Of a stretch of 14,843 nucleotides of DNA, positions 1-6,600 are shown in pieces. Under the pieces are notes generated by a model, which saw only the letters and a list, made by a program, of their open reading frames with translations, made no database searches and had not been told where the DNA came from. This stretch comes from JAIKWW01 sp052169645 (GTDB lineage: Bacteria; Bacillota; Clostridia; Peptostreptococcales; Anaerovoracaceae). The stretch covers positions 1 through 14,843 of the forward strand of contig JBQNCA010000033.1 in NCBI GenBank assembly GCA_052169645.1, written 5' to 3'. How positions within the stretch are numbered: the stretch's first letter is position 1; the number at the start of each line of letters is the position of its first letter. Position numbers and translations under genes: made by a program.

Positions 1-23
1 TCCTTTCGCTCAAATTCTTCAAT

Positions 24-85
24 AAAAAAAGAATTAAGCAAAACATCTTTCACTTAAATAGTGATGAAGTGTTCTTCTTAATTCT
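24..85 (-). terminator. Probable terminator of the AraC-family gene
   Basis: A long imperfect inverted repeat. The outer arms AGAATTAAG (30-38) and CTTAATTCT (77-85) are perfect complements, and the inner part also pairs partly. Read on the minus strand, the closing arm runs into seven T residues (24-30). This is the pattern of an intrinsic terminator about 70 bases after the regulator's stop codon. The stem is AT-rich, so strength is uncertain. Confidence 0.55.
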
Positions 86-151
86 ATTACTTCAGTAGCA
101 AGTTTATAGAAAACTTGTAGGCTGGAAATCGTCTATGGATACGATCATAAG

Positions 152-1126
152 CTATGTGCTTGCCCTATATTCGCTTGGTGTCTTTTTATACTGTTTCTTA
201 AAGGCTGCAGAAAACTTACTTGTATTGGCATATCCAACTTTTTCTGCAATTTCGGCAATGGATAAACTATTGCCAGACAGCAAAACAAGTGAATGTTCTA
301 ATTTGCATTGCTGTATATATCTTCCAAGCGGAATACCATATACTTTTTTGAATAGTTCTCGTAGTTTTGTTTGGCTCATAGCCGACATTTTACACAATTC
401 TTCAATACTTGGAGGGCACATAGGTGTTTGCCGAATGACCTTATCCACATTTTTCAATATATATATTTCATCTTGAGAAATAGTGAGATACGTATTTTCG
501 TAATTATGTTGTTGTTTTAAGCAGTGTCTTTGAGATATTAACGACAAAATTTCAAGAGTCTTACTTTCATAGTATACTGCCGATGTAATTCCCTCTATCA
601 TTTTCTCGCGTATCTGCATGAAAATTCTGGTTATTTCAGGGGTGTTATAATCCTTGTACATCCACAAAAAAGCATCTTTCAGCGAAAGTCTGTTTTTAGG
701 AAAAGCTGTGGTAATCTTATCGAAATATTCACTATGAATAAGAATTGAAACATAGGAAATTGGCGTCATAGCATCATAAAGCACCCGTCCACCGGCAGGT
801 CTGTTAAGATATAAATTAACACCATGCTGGATAATAGATGTTTTCTTTCCATTTTGGATTAAAATTACATTCCCATTTTCTAAAAAATATAGTTTTATAA
901 ATTCTTTTGGAATATAATACTTTCTCTCCATATTTATTTTAGGTGTCCAATTTGCGCAAGAAAGATACAGGCCTTTCCATGGATTAATTTCGACTACGCC
1001 CCCTGTCCCTGTATTCTCTTTTGGATTGAGTTTAAGAAACTCTGCCCTTTTTTCACGATAGAAACAATAGTCTGATACAAAAAATGATGCATCACTTATA
1101 TATTCATACTGTTTTGATGTGCTCAA
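152..1126 (-). CDS. AraC-family transcriptional regulator
   Basis: A 324-residue regulator. The N-terminal two thirds (about 1-220) form an unrecognised sensing/dimerisation part with a beta-rich stretch at about 85-130. The C-terminal 100 residues are a typical AraC DNA-binding domain with two helix-turn-helix units, at about 240-262 (SIEELCKMSAMSQTKLRELF) and 289-311 (SIAEIAEKVGYANTSKFSAA). The KTPSEYR ending is characteristic. The start is TTG at 1126, preceded by GGAGG nine bases upstream; no ATG fits better. The gene diverges from feoABC across a 295-base spacer, so regulating iron uptake or a neighbouring siderophore system is a reasonable inference, because AraC regulators of this shape often sit beside iron transport genes. 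The ligand cannot be read from the sequence. Confidence 0.9.
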   Translation of the reverse strand: MSTSKQYEYISDASFFVSDYCFYREKRAEFLKLNPKENTGTGGVVEINPWKGLYLSCANWTPKINMERKYYIPKEFIKLYFLENGNVILIQNGKKTSIIQHGVNLYLNRPAGGRVLYDAMTPISYVSILIHSEYFDKITTAFPKNRLSLKDAFLWMYKDYNTPEITRIFMQIREKMIEGITSAVYYESKTLEILSLISQRHCLKQQHNYENTYLTISQDEIYILKNVDKVIRQTPMCPPSIEELCKMSAMSQTKLRELFKKVYGIPLGRYIQQCKLEHSLVLLSGNSLSIAEIAEKVGYANTSKFSAAFKKQYKKTPSEYRAST

Positions 1127-1191
1127 TTCGATCTACCTCCATCCGCCTTGGATACTCCATTCTATCAAATTATTTAACCCGAAATTAAGAT

Positions 1192-1197
1192 ATTATA
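1192..1197 (-). promoter_or_regulatory. Candidate -10 box for the AraC-family gene
   Basis: On the minus strand the sequence reads a perfect TATAAT about 65 bases upstream of the regulator's TTG start. No good -35 hexamer lies 16-18 bases further upstream, so the promoter may need an activator, possibly the AraC protein itself. This is inferred from position only. Confidence 0.35.
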
Positions 1198-1317
1198 AAG
1201 AGAGTTGACACAAATCTTTTGCTTTCATACAACTTTTGCAAAATGGTAATAATTTTGAGCTTTTCCCAGTGAATTGACAGCATGACAATCCAATGATACG
1301 CTAAAATTGAAAACGAG

Positions 1318-1346
1318 TTAGCTTTATCTAAGCTATAAATTATACA
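1318..1346 (+). promoter_or_regulatory. Candidate feo promoter with DtxR-like operator
   Basis: Positions 1318-1336 form a 19-base dyad, TTAGCTT-TATCT-AAGCTAT, with 7-5-7 geometry and one mismatched pair. It resembles the DtxR/IdeR consensus TTAGGTTAGCCTAACCTAA at the outer TTAG, TT, AA and CTA positions. It overlaps the -35 of a possible promoter, TTAGCT (1318-1323), 17 bases, TATACA (1341-1346), about 75 bases upstream of feoA. Repression by an iron-loaded DtxR-family protein would fit. The -35 is weak and no regulator gene of that family is in the window. Confidence 0.45.
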
Positions 1347-1347
1347 C

Positions 1348-1370
1348 TCATTATCTCATATTATCAATGA
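1348..1370 (+). promoter_or_regulatory. Fur-like ATTATC repeat upstream of feoA
   Basis: Two direct ATTATC hexamers (1350-1355 and 1360-1365) lie one helical turn apart inside a TCATT...AATGA inverted repeat. On the other strand this reads as repeated GATAAT, the hexamer of Fur boxes, but the third hexamer is not well formed. It sits just downstream of the candidate -10. It may be a second metal-regulator site or simply AT-rich sequence. Confidence 0.25.
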
Positions 1371-1421
1371 TTCCGAGCAAATAATTTCTAAGATTATTAT
1401 AGTATTGAAGGAGGATATGCT

Positions 1422-1652
1422 ATGTTGACATTAACTCAAGCTGAGGAGGGACGAGAATATACTGTAAAAGACGTAAAAGGTGATGCAAGATTTATCAGTC
1501 GAATCACTTCTATCGGTCTTACCACAGGTGCAATGCTGAAAATTGTGCGTAATGTAAAACGTCTGCCTTTGCTAATTTATTCACGCGATACGATGTTGGC
1601 AATCAACAAACAGGAAGCTGACAATATTCACGTGGAGGTGAATGACAGATGA
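1422..1652 (+). CDS. feoA: Ferrous iron transport protein A
   Basis: A 76-residue cytosolic protein with the SH3-like FeoA fold. The recognisable pattern is an N-terminal LTQAEEGREYTVKDV strand, the central RITSIGLTTGAMLKIVRN turn, and a C-terminal segment ending in a short strand. Its length is usual for stand-alone FeoA. FeoA proteins are thought to bind or regulate the FeoB iron channel. The start ATG at 1422 has a strong AGGAGG seven bases upstream. The stop overlaps the feoB start by four bases (ATGA, 1649-1652), so the two are translationally coupled. It is the first gene of the feoA-feoB-feoC-like operon and should be expressed under iron-limited anaerobic conditions, judging from the candidate operators upstream. 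Confidence 0.95.
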   Translation: MLTLTQAEEGREYTVKDVKGDARFISRITSIGLTTGAMLKIVRNVKRLPLLIYSRDTMLAINKQEADNIHVEVNDR

Positions 1653-3715
1653 AACAAGGTGAATTAATATCGGTAAAAAATGGTCCTCTTATTGGTTTGC
1701 TCGGTCAACCAAACACAGGAAAATCCACATTATTTAATGCCCTTACAGGTGCACGGCAACACGTAGGAAACTGGCCTGGAAAGACTGTCGAAAAAAAGGA
1801 GGGTGTCTTCAAATATAAAGGAAAAGCATATACCTTGTTGGACTTACCCGGTACATACAGTCTGTCCGCAAACTCGGAGGAAGAATTAGTAACACGCCAG
1901 AATATCATTGGAAATGACATTGATCTTGTTTTTGCATTGGTGGATGCATCGCAGCTTGAACGGAGTATGTTTTTACTTTCGGAAGTCGTCGGCATAAAAC
2001 AGCCTGTTGTCGTTTTATTGAACATGATAGATGTGGCGAAATCTCAGGGGCGTGAAATCGATGATCGTCGTTTGTCTGAATTACTGGGTGTCCCTGTATT
2101 GCCTTTTGTAGCTTCACACGGTATGGGAATGGATGAACTTTATGCCCTTTTGGAAAACGGCAATTATAAGCAGTATATTTTGCAGGAAAATGCACTCAAA
2201 AAGGAATATGAAACACAAATTGGTGAAGTGTTCACAGAACTGGAACTGAAATTAAAGCCATTCCAGACTGACACGTACACAAGTGTGTGGTTGGCGAGCA
2301 AATTGCTCGAGGGTGACAAAGAAATAACCGAAAGCATCAAAAACACCGCAGAAGGAGAGGCTTGGAACAATATACAGAATCTTTTGACACAAACTACAAG
2401 CAGTCTTTTGAAGTCTGCTGACTGCAAGTTTAATTGGCTGCATCAGATTGCAAAAGATGTAATAGTAAAGCAACGGGAAACGGGGACGTTGCTGAATAAA
2501 TTTGACAAAGTAGCCACAAGTCCGGTTTGGGGTAAAATCATCGCAGCATGTGTGATGATTCTCAGTATTTATGCTTCCTACAAGCTTGGCTACACACTTT
2601 CTAATTTATCCGGCATTATCTATGGATATGCTTATTCAGCGGCCTATACAGGACTATCAGCAATCAATGCTCCGGCATTTATGATAGGTTTTCTTTGTGA
2701 TGCTGTGCTCACAGGTTTCTTCTATGCAATCATGATGACGTTTTTTGTTCTTGGTGCGATATTGATTTTTGGATTTATAGAGGAAGTCGGATATATGGCG
2801 AGAATAGCCTACGTATTCGACAATACTATGCAGAAGCTCGGTCTGCATGGAAAAGCAATCATGCCTATTCTTATGAGCTTTGGTTGCACTATTGCCGGAG
2901 TAAACGCCACGCGCGTTTTGGATTCCGGTAAGCAAAAGCTACTTTCGATCATAACCAGTTGGGTGGTCCCTTGCAGTGCTGTATGGGGCGTTATCACACT
3001 AATGGGTTCGGCCTTTTTCGGAAGCAATGTGGTATCGGTAATACTACTGTTGTTTGCGGTCACGCTTTTACATATGAAACTTACTGCAACATTGTTCGGA
3101 CATGCTATCATAAAGCCGGAGGATCGTGCCGGACTGATTATGGAACTTCCGCCATATCACAAGCCTAACTTTAAAACTCTGTTTAAGCACGTTTGGCTTC
3201 GTGTAGCCGGATTTCTTCGCCGTGTTATAAAACTGATTGTATGTATTACGATTATATTTTGGCTACTATCCTACACACCTGACGGGAATATCACGGGCAG
3301 TCTAATCTACAAGTTTGGAAGCGCAATCGAACCGTTTACGATGCTTTTTGGTTTGAATTGGGAACTGTTTATCGCATTTCTTGTTTCCGCAATCGGAAAA
3401 GAAAGTGCTCTCGCCGTTGTAATGACACTATTTGAACAACACGCTGCAATGGGAAATATTTACAATGCTGCATTTATGGGAATTGGTGTTGCAACTACTG
3501 ATGTAACCGCTAATATGCTGGCAAGTGTTTCTATCCCACAGGCTTTGGCTTTCATGTTTGCGTTCTTCTTCAATGTTCCTTGCTATATTACGGTTGCTGC
3601 CACCTACGCGGAAACGCACAGCATAAAATGGACGGTACGCATTGTCGCTTACTATATTGCAAGCGCTCTATTGCTCGCTGCGATTGTATACAGAATTGCA
3701 CTGCTGTTCTTTTAA
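1649..3715 (+). CDS. feoB: Ferrous iron transport GTPase/permease FeoB
   Basis: A 688-residue inner-membrane Fe(II) transporter. The N-terminal G domain shows the P-loop GQPNTGKST at 19-27, the switch region around VGNWPGKTVEKK, DLPG at 65-68, NMID at 125-128 and a G5-like VAS near 154-156. A helical linker (about 170-290) is followed by the membrane part with about 8-10 hydrophobic segments. The conserved EEVGYMARIAYVFD (378-391) and MELPPYHKP (498-506) are present, as is a PC-x-T-like motif (PCYITVAA) near the C-terminus. The two 'gate' cysteines are retained at 413 and 442, but their surroundings (SFGCTIAGVNATR and VVPCSAVWGV) differ from the textbook GCNVPA and CSARLP motifs. It is therefore a divergent FeoB clade. 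It is shorter than E. coli FeoB (773 residues) but usual for Firmicutes. It overlaps feoA by four bases. Confidence 0.95.
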   Translation: MKQGELISVKNGPLIGLLGQPNTGKSTLFNALTGARQHVGNWPGKTVEKKEGVFKYKGKAYTLLDLPGTYSLSANSEEELVTRQNIIGNDIDLVFALVDASQLERSMFLLSEVVGIKQPVVVLLNMIDVAKSQGREIDDRRLSELLGVPVLPFVASHGMGMDELYALLENGNYKQYILQENALKKEYETQIGEVFTELELKLKPFQTDTYTSVWLASKLLEGDKEITESIKNTAEGEAWNNIQNLLTQTTSSLLKSADCKFNWLHQIAKDVIVKQRETGTLLNKFDKVATSPVWGKIIAACVMILSIYASYKLGYTLSNLSGIIYGYAYSAAYTGLSAINAPAFMIGFLCDAVLTGFFYAIMMTFFVLGAILIFGFIEEVGYMARIAYVFDNTMQKLGLHGKAIMPILMSFGCTIAGVNATRVLDSGKQKLLSIITSWVVPCSAVWGVITLMGSAFFGSNVVSVILLLFAVTLLHMKLTATLFGHAIIKPEDRAGLIMELPPYHKPNFKTLFKHVWLRVAGFLRRVIKLIVCITIIFWLLSYTPDGNITGSLIYKFGSAIEPFTMLFGLNWELFIAFLVSAIGKESALAVVMTLFEQHAAMGNIYNAAFMGIGVATTDVTANMLASVSIPQALAFMFAFFFNVPCYITVAATYAETHSIKWTVRIVAYYIASALLLAAIVYRIALLFF

Positions 3716-3730
3716 ACGGAGGTGAGATTA

Positions 3731-3967
3731 TTGCTACAAAATATATTAGCAGAATTAAGGGGTTCTTCTGTTATTTCGGTGATAGATTTGGCTAATAAAT
3801 TGGGTACAGACAGACAAAGTGTTATGGCGGCATTGGAACAGCTTCAGAGAATGGGCTACATCATAGATATGACAAAGCTATCATGTGGCAAAAGGTCTTG
3901 TGAGGGTTGCAGCGGCTGTGGTAGTGATTTCAACAAAGCCGTGGGGGCGATGTATATCCTTCGATAG
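3731..3967 (+). CDS. FeoC-like small winged-helix Fe-S protein
   Basis: About 78 residues. The start is taken as TTG at 3731, because GGAGGT (3718-3723) lies seven bases upstream. A GTG at 3722 is also in frame but overlaps that ribosome-binding site. Residues 1-55 look like a winged helix (VIDLANKLGTDRQSVMAALEQLQRMGYI). This is followed by a cysteine cluster, C-x4-C-x2-C-x2-C (CGKRSCEGCSGC). The combination of winged helix and Fe-S-type cysteine cluster directly behind feoB is typical of FeoC, which is thought to tune FeoB activity or stability, perhaps by sensing oxygen or iron. It starts about 15 bases after the feoB stop and is surely cotranscribed. Sequence similarity to E. coli FeoC is low, so the call rests on layout and motif order. 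Confidence 0.8.
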   Translation: MLQNILAELRGSSVISVIDLANKLGTDRQSVMAALEQLQRMGYIIDMTKLSCGKRSCEGCSGCGSDFNKAVGAMYILR

Positions 3968-4028
3968 ATTTAATCCGATTTTAAAAAATATATCTAAAGA
4001 TAAAATAATGAGTAATCTGATTTTTTGA

Positions 4029-4054
4029 GTGATTTGCTTTTCAGCAATCATCAC
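4029..4054 (+). repeat. Imperfect hairpin downstream of the feo operon
   Basis: GTGATTTGC and GCAATCATCAC can pair around a TTTTCA loop with a two-base bulge, about 60 bases after the feoC-like stop. A T-run precedes but does not follow it, so it is not a standard terminator. No better feo terminator was found before 4524. Confidence 0.2.
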
Positions 4055-4072
4055 GATAGGTAGCTTTATAAA

Positions 4073-4284
4073 ATGAAGGTAGAAAAAGATGAATATATAA
4101 GGGAAAGACAATGGTTATTATGCCCTGTTTGCGTAAATAAAACACGAGTGCAAATTAGAGAAGATACGGAGTTAAAAAACTTTCCCTGTTCTGCCCGAAA
4201 TACAAACAGGAAATACTAATCAACGTCAAACAACTTAATGTATCAGTCATCAAAGAGCCGGATGCAAAAACACAGAACCGGTGA
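4073..4284 (+). pseudogene. Frameshifted cysteine-rich KTR-type protein
   Basis: Reading from ATG 4073 gives residues including WLLCPVCVNKTRVQIREDTE and then LKNFP, which I recognise as the small cysteine-rich KTR protein often found as cargo of Tn916-like and related conjugative elements. After 4186 the frame breaks: the original frame reaches a TAA soon after. Skipping one frame (reading CTG TTC TGC CCG from about 4186) restores LFCPKYKQEILINVKQLNVS and the family ending VIKEPDAKTQNR before TGA at 4282. A single missing C in the CCC run (4184-4186) explains it. The second Cys pair is also damaged (CPKY where the family has CPKC). The intact form would be a roughly 60-70-residue zinc-ribbon-like protein of unknown function. 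Identification is from memory of the family. Confidence 0.7.
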
Positions 4285-4523
4285 TTAACAGTTATAAGAC
4301 TGTAATTGCGTCTCTTTCTATATAGGAACAAATTTATTATGCAAAAACACAAGCAGATTTAAGAAAATATGTGAGTATCTACCGATACGCAAAATGCCTG
4401 AAACAAGAGGCTATACCGGCATATAAGAACTTTTGAAAAGATAGTCAAAAAATATATTAGAATTTATCTTAAAGATTATGTTGTCTTTTAATTTGAACTC
4501 CTGCCTATTAACCTTTTACTCAT
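4285..4523. other. Intergenic stretch without recognisable gene
   Basis: An AT-rich stretch between the KTR pseudogene and the secG terminator. Short open stretches in different frames suggest decayed coding sequence, perhaps more of the same mobile element, but none could be assigned to a family. No promoter, repeat or RNA gene is supported here. Confidence 0.5.
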
Positions 4524-4553
4524 AAAAAATCCGCATCGGAAGATGCGGATTTT
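4524..4553 (-). terminator. Intrinsic terminator after secG
   Basis: A perfect 12-bp stem, AAAATCCGCATC (4526-4537) with GATGCGGATTTT (4542-4553), closed by a four-base loop. On the minus strand it is followed by a T-run (complement of A residues 4524-4529), about 40 bases downstream of the secG stop. It could also act weakly on plus-strand transcripts coming from the feo side, since four T residues follow on that strand. Confidence 0.9.
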
Positions 4554-4594
4554 CTTATAATAATCAATCTTTTTATTATCAAGTTTTAATCAAG

Positions 4595-4828
4595 CTATTT
4601 TATAGCTGTTATAGCTATAGTGACTATAAAGAATATCACTGCGCAAACAGTAGTAATTCTGCTGAGAATAGTTTCATAGCCCTTGCTCTTTTTCTTTCCG
4701 AACAGCTGCTCTGCACCGCCGCCTATAGCTCCTGAAAGACCGGCGCTATTGCCTGACTGGAAAAGAATACTCCCTGTCAAAACAACGGACGATATGATTA
4801 ACAAAATCATAAGAATCAACTTTAACAA
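4595..4828 (-). CDS. secG: Preprotein translocase subunit SecG
   Basis: A 77-residue membrane protein of the Sec translocon, where it assists the SecYEG channel and SecA cycling. It has the usual two hydrophobic segments (about 3-25 and 54-75) separated by the conserved glycine-rich cytoplasmic loop, here SGAIGGGAEQLFGKKKSKG. The early segment SSVVLTGSILFQSGNSAGLSG is also characteristic. The start is TTG at 4828 with AAAGGGGG eight bases upstream; an in-frame TTG three codons later is also possible. It lies directly downstream of eno on the same strand with its own good promoter, and is closed by a strong terminator. In many Firmicutes secG sits near eno and other glycolytic genes, so this is an ordinary layout. 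Confidence 0.95.
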   Translation of the reverse strand: MLKLILMILLIISSVVLTGSILFQSGNSAGLSGAIGGGAEQLFGKKKSKGYETILSRITTVCAVIFFIVTIAITAIK

Positions 4829-4851
4829 GCTCCAAACCCCCTTTTTATATG

Positions 4852-4876
4852 TTCATCTATGAACGGGAACCGTTCG
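4852..4876. repeat. Two overlapping small dyads before secG
   Basis: GTTCATCTATGAAC (4852-4865) and GAACGGGAACCGTTC (4862-4876) are inverted repeats sharing the GAAC at 4862-4865. They lie between the secG promoter and start, so they would fall in the 5' leader. They could be an operator or mutually exclusive small hairpins. No known box was recognised. Confidence 0.4.
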
Positions 4877-4899
4877 TATTTAAATCTTTATAACGATTA

Positions 4900-4928
4900 A
4901 TATTAACCTGTTTTTCAGTTATTGTCAA
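4900..4928 (-). promoter_or_regulatory. secG promoter
   Basis: On the minus strand: TTGACA (4923-4928), a 17-base spacer, then TAATAT (4900-4905). This is a near-consensus housekeeping promoter beginning just after the eno stop codon and about 70 bases before secG. It lets secG be transcribed independently of eno. Confidence 0.75.
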
Positions 4929-4932
4929 GCAC

Positions 4933-6222
4933 TTATCCGAGGTTGTAAAAGCTGTCCGCGCCCTTATAAACTGCCGTGTCAAGCAAAAGTTCTTCTATTC
5001 GCAGAAGCTGATTGTATTTTGCAACTCTGTCCGTACGTGAAGGCGCTCCTGTCTTTATCTGTCCCGCATTGACCGCAACCACCAAATCAGCTATAGTGAC
5101 ATCCTCTGATTCACCTGAACGATGAGACACAACAGCCGTATAGCCTGCTTCACGAGCCATTTGTATAGCATCCAAGGTTTCTGTCAAAGTACCTATCTGA
5201 TTCAGCTTTATAAGAATTGAATTTGCAACACCGTTCTTTATTCCTCTTGCCAAACGTTCAGTATTTGTAACAAAGAGATCGTCACCTACCAGCTGAACCT
5301 TATTTCCGAGCCTTTCGGTCATAAGCTTCCAACCTTCCCAATCGTCCTCGGCAAGACCGTCTTCTATTGAAATAATCGGATACTCCGCACAAAGCTCTGC
5401 ATAATAATCAATCATTTCCGCCGCTGTTTTATTTACACCCTCTCCTGCAAGTTCATAAATACCTGTTTCGGCATCATATATTTCAGAGGATGCGACATCT
5501 ATGGCAATGCTTATATCCGCACCGGGCACATAACCTGCACGCTCTATTGCATCTACAATGTTTACTATCGCATCGGCATTGGATGAAAGATTCGGAGCAA
5601 AACCGCCTTCATCTCCTACTGCGGTATTCATACCTTTTTCTTTAAGTACGGTGCGAAGATTGTGGAACACCTCTGCACACATGCGAAGTGCTTCACGAAA
5701 GGACGGTGCCCCTACAGGCATTATCATAAACTCCTGAATATCGACATTGTTGTCCGCATGCTTTCCGCCGTTTAAAATATTCATCATAGGTACCGGCAGA
5801 TGCTTTGCATTTACACCGCCTATATATTGAAAAAGCGGAAGTCCTGTCGCATCGGCTGCAGCTCTTGCTACTGCAAGTGATACGCCGAGAATGGCATTGG
5901 CACCCAATCTGCTCTTATTCGGCGTACCGTCCAACTCGATAAGCTTGTTGTCCAGTGCAACCTGATCAAAAGGATTCATTCCTATAATTTCATCTGCAAT
6001 GATATCATTGACATTGGATACAGCCTGCATAACGCCTTTTCCCAGATATCTGGAATTATCACCGTCTCTGAGTTCTACAGCTTCAAACATTCCCGTAGAG
6101 GCACCTGAAGGAACTATAGCTCTCCCTGAAGTGTCGTCATCAAGATAAACCTCGACTTCAACTGTTGGATTACCTCTGGAATCCAGTACCTCTCTAGCTA
6201 TCACTTCTTCAATGTAAGACAT
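4933..6222 (-). CDS. eno: Enolase (phosphopyruvate hydratase)
   Basis: A 429-residue cytosolic glycolytic enzyme converting 2-phosphoglycerate to phosphoenolpyruvate. Full length with all active-site elements: the catalytic pair Glu205 (in GDEGGF) and Lys339 (in ILIKLNQIG), Mg2+ ligands Asp242 (IAIDVASSE), Glu287 (SIEDG) and Asp314 (VGDDLF), and SHRSGESED near 366-373. The N-terminal IEEVIAREVLDSRGNPTVEV and the SGASTG loop are canonical. The start is ATG at 6222, with GGAGG seven bases upstream. An upstream extension of 19 codons is open but has no enolase sequence and lacks a better ribosome-binding site. It is transcribed toward secG. A promoter with extended -10 lies about 90 bases upstream. 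Confidence 0.98.
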   Translation of the reverse strand: MSYIEEVIAREVLDSRGNPTVEVEVYLDDDTSGRAIVPSGASTGMFEAVELRDGDNSRYLGKGVMQAVSNVNDIIADEIIGMNPFDQVALDNKLIELDGTPNKSRLGANAILGVSLAVARAAADATGLPLFQYIGGVNAKHLPVPMMNILNGGKHADNNVDIQEFMIMPVGAPSFREALRMCAEVFHNLRTVLKEKGMNTAVGDEGGFAPNLSSNADAIVNIVDAIERAGYVPGADISIAIDVASSEIYDAETGIYELAGEGVNKTAAEMIDYYAELCAEYPIISIEDGLAEDDWEGWKLMTERLGNKVQLVGDDLFVTNTERLARGIKNGVANSILIKLNQIGTLTETLDAIQMAREAGYTAVVSHRSGESEDVTIADLVVAVNAGQIKTGAPSRTDRVAKYNQLLRIEELLLDTAVYKGADSFYNLG

Positions 6223-6312
6223 TTCAAACCTCCCACTTATAATAAACACATAATTGCGAATATGGATACATTGCCTCAAACAGGCATTTTCAACAATTCA
6301 CAGATAAAATTT

Positions 6313-6321
6313 ATTATAGCA
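6313..6321 (-). promoter_or_regulatory. eno promoter, extended -10
   Basis: The minus strand reads TGCTATAAT, a perfect -10 hexamer with the TG extension one base upstream. The -35 position (TAGGAA) is poor, which an extended -10 can compensate. The predicted transcript has a leader of about 80 bases before the eno start. Confidence 0.6.
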
Positions 6322-6489
6322 CAATTGCTTTTAGCTTCCTATAGGATATTTTGTCTTACTTATATGCTGTTTACCATATTCAAAAATCTTTTTTGTTATT
6401 TCATGTAAAGAGCGGGCTTGATATTGCCGAGCTTGATATTAACTTGTTCATAAGATAAATGCATGATAGAATTCACCTATAAATATAGG

Positions 6490-6583
6490 ATAAACAGATT
6501 ATCAGGGATAAACCGTTCGAACGGAACACATTGATAATATCATTGCCGATTTGGAAAACATTTTTCAGGCGGTTAAAGCTTAA
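6490..6583 (+). pseudogene. C-terminal remnant of an O-acetylhomoserine sulfhydrylase-like gene
   Basis: From 6518 to the TAA at 6581-6583 the plus strand encodes RTEHIDNIIADLENIFQAVK and a final A. This strongly resembles the C-terminal end of PLP-dependent O-acetylhomoserine (thiol)-lyases, where a motif like SVGTEHIDDIIADLE precedes the last helix. Just upstream, bases around 6493-6512 read KQII and then fragments in shifted frames, as expected from small deletions in the preceding QIISGI... segment. No start, PLP-lysine region or other domain remains, so this is a decayed tail about 20-30 codons long. It lies in a 378-base spacer between the divergent eno and convergent regulator genes. 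The rest of the spacer shows only the eno promoter. Confidence 0.55.
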
Positions 6584-6600
6584 ATAATACAAGAAGCCGA

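Noticed and set aside
135..476. A 113-codon plus-strand open frame opposite the AraC gene
   Set aside because: It mirrors the conserved helix-turn-helix end of the regulator and has no ribosome-binding site.
6223..6279. A 19-residue N-terminal extension of enolase
   Set aside because: No enolase begins this way, and GGAGG lies at the right distance from ATG 6222.
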